NCBI GenBank assembly: GCA_937927985.1
Contig: CALFWH010000020.1
Span: 1 to 6,836, forward strand
Source: an uncultured bacterium
Lineage (GTDB): Bacteria; DRYD01
Direction: 5' to 3'
DNA: 6,836 bases
The notes beneath the pieces were generated by a model. The model was not told the DNA's origin, searched no databases, and saw only the letters and a list, made by a program, of their open reading frames with translations. Below, piece by piece: positions 5,609 to 6,836 of the stretch. The position numbers and the translations under genes were made by a program. The first letter of the stretch is position 1. Every line of letters begins with the position of its first letter.

Positions 5609-6836
5609 ATGAATCCTTTTAGAGCAAAGATAATATACTTTCCAGAATATCTAGATATTTCCCAAAGAAAAATAATCTTAGAAAAAAGTGATAATAATGC
5701 CAATCTAATAGAAGAAGAATATATTTGGACAGATCTATCAAGAATAGATCTAAACGCTTTAAGTGATAATCAGTATGCTGCTTTATTTTTAGGTGATGAA
5801 GCCTATGCAGGTAGTAAAAATTTTGTCAATCTTAACCAAAATGTTATTGAAATTTTTAACAAAAAATACCTAATGCCATCACATAACATAAAAGGAGCTT
5901 GGAATCTTATACTAAAAATAATAGAAAAATTTCCCAATTATAATCTAAACCTAGTACACTACAATCCAATAGAAAATTTTCACTTCGAAAAATTATTAAA
6001 CTACTATAATCTAAACTATACTTTGAATTCAGATAACTCATCCCCAAGCTTAGAAAATCAAATATCTATTTTCTTTTTAAACTCTTTAGAATCATATCAA
6101 TACACTTACTCACAAATAAAACAAAAAATAGAAAAAATAAGATCACAATCTAATCTTTTAATAGCAGATTTTTCTAATATATTTTCATTTTTAACTCAGA
6201 ATGGATTATCAACTCAAGAAATCAAATTGAAAATTAAAGAACTTTCCTCTTTGATTGACATAATAGTTATTGATTGTACATTTGATCTAATGTCAAATAA
6301 TGGAGCTATAATAATAACGGATAATTTCAAGTACTATGAATATTTAGCAGAATGGGTAGTAGCTTTTGAAGGATTGCATACTTATGGTGGATTAAGTGGA
6401 AGAGATATGGAAGTAATAAATCAGGGCTTAAAAGAAGCCCAAAATACACAATTTTGGCAATATAAATACACCTCTACTAAATTCCTTTATAATTCAATTA
6501 GTAGTATAATAAAAGATAATAAAAACTTTAAAATAAGTCCCATTTTTAGTAACCACTACTTTTACTTATCAAGTAATAACAATGAAACCTTAAAATTAAA
6601 TAATCTTCTATTTTTAATTGGTCAAGTTAGAGGATTATCATTTCATAATTACCTATTTTTGTACATTCCATCAAGAAAATATCAAAAAGAAAATTTAGAA
6701 TTATTCATTAAATCTTTTGAATTATCAGTAGCTAAACAAGAATCAACAACTAATGAAGTATTTTTAGACGAAGTATTTTTAGACGAAGTATTCTTAGACG
6801 AAGTATTCTTAGACGAAGTATTCTTAGACGAAGTAT
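5609..6836 (+). CDS. Tryptophanase / tyrosine phenol-lyase homologue lacking the PLP lysine; probable pseudoenzyme (3' end outside window)
   Basis: The frame is open for 409 codons from ATG 5609 and runs off the window. Family landmarks: PFRAKI (3-8), like the PFRIR of TnaA; LSDNQYAALFLGDEAYAGSK (51-70); MPSHNIKGAW (89-98); EGLHTYGGLSGRDME (254-268); and LYIPSRKY (351-358), like LTIPRATY. Active members bind PLP through QGR, an Asp-x-x-Arg pair and SGKKD or SAKKD, whose second Lys forms the Schiff base. By gapless alignment these read NIK (93-95), DFSN (187-190; Asp kept, Arg lost) and DCTFD (222-226). The Lys position is therefore Phe225 and its neighbour Thr224. PLP-dependent lyase activity is unlikely. 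The lyase-like part (about 380 residues) is shorter than the usual 455-475, with losses in the middle and C-terminal region. It ends in EVFLD repeats from residue 383. No signal peptide. The family call is firm; the function is unknown. Confidence 0.85.
   Translation, partial: MNPFRAKIIYFPEYLDISQRKIILEKSDNNANLIEEEYIWTDLSRIDLNALSDNQYAALFLGDEAYAGSKNFVNLNQNVIEIFNKKYLMPSHNIKGAWNLILKIIEKFPNYNLNLVHYNPIENFHFEKLLNYYNLNYTLNSDNSSPSLENQISIFFLNSLESYQYTYSQIKQKIEKIRSQSNLLIADFSNIFSFLTQNGLSTQEIKLKIKELSSLIDIIVIDCTFDLMSNNGAIIITDNFKYYEYLAEWVVAFEGLHTYGGLSGRDMEVINQGLKEAQNTQFWQYKYTSTKFLYNSISSIIKDNKNFKISPIFSNHYFYLSSNNNETLKLNNLLFLIGQVRGLSFHNYLFLYIPSRKYQKENLELFIKSFELSVAKQESTTNEVFLDEVFLDEVFLDEVFLDEVFLDEV
6755..6836 (+). 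repeat. 15-bp tandem repeat encoding (EVFLD)n, at least 5.5 copies, cut by the window end
   Basis: Five complete 15-nt units start at 6755, 6770, 6785, 6800 and 6815, with a sixth beginning at 6830. Each encodes EVFLD in the frame of the tryptophanase-like gene (first Glu is residue 383). Units 1-2 have TTT and units 3-5 TTC at the Phe codon; they are otherwise identical, which points to recent expansion. Because the period is a multiple of three, copy-number change would lengthen or shorten the tail without shifting the frame. The array continues beyond the window, so the total copy number is unknown. Confidence 0.95.

Noticed and set aside
6755..6836. CRISPR array
   Set aside because: The 15-bp units are directly adjacent without spacers and are in frame with the upstream gene, so they are a coding tandem repeat.

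Overview
The window is AT-rich bacterial DNA (roughly 70% or more A+T by eye) using the standard bacterial code: TGA ends one gene and TGG encodes Trp throughout. Start sites carry strong purine-rich Shine-Dalgarno sequences (GGAGGTG, AAGGAGGT, AAGGGGTGA). LspA and UvrB show that it is bacterial, but I cannot assign a phylum from sequence alone. Gene density is high, and no rRNA, tRNA, CRISPR array or insertion sequence was seen.

Layout. Most genes lie on the minus strand, read from high to low coordinates: lspA (5046-5489), then uvrB after a 1-nt gap (3041-5044). Next comes a 615-residue clostripain-fold (C11) protein (1083-2930) that appears to have lost both catalytic residues, and a 22-codon hydrophobic microprotein gene with a perfect ribosome-binding site (952-1020). 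These are followed by a double zinc-ribbon protein (258-815) and the beginning of an unidentified protein whose ATG overlaps the zinc-ribbon stop codon (1-261). On the plus strand, divergent from lspA, a gene starts at 5609 and runs off the window end at 6836. It encodes a tryptophanase / tyrosine phenol-lyase homologue whose PLP lysine and several other cofactor-binding residues are replaced, ending in a perfect-frame 15-bp tandem repeat (EVFLD)n.

How the genes relate. lspA-uvrB looks like one transcription unit with two unrelated housekeeping roles, lipoprotein signal-peptide removal and nucleotide excision repair. The C11-like gene probably has its own promoter. The microprotein and zinc-ribbon genes could be read on from it or transcribed separately. 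The zinc-ribbon protein and the following ORF are almost certainly translationally coupled.

Main points of interest. Two apparent pseudoenzymes occur within 7 kb: a dead-looking C11 peptidase and a dead-looking beta-eliminating lyase. Both have intact reading frames, good ribosome-binding sites and recognisable folds, which suggests retained non-catalytic or altered roles. Both also carry a 15-nt/5-residue tandem repeat at one end. The microprotein (GWWW start, one hydrophobic helix) is easily missed by gene callers. No function is proven for any of these.
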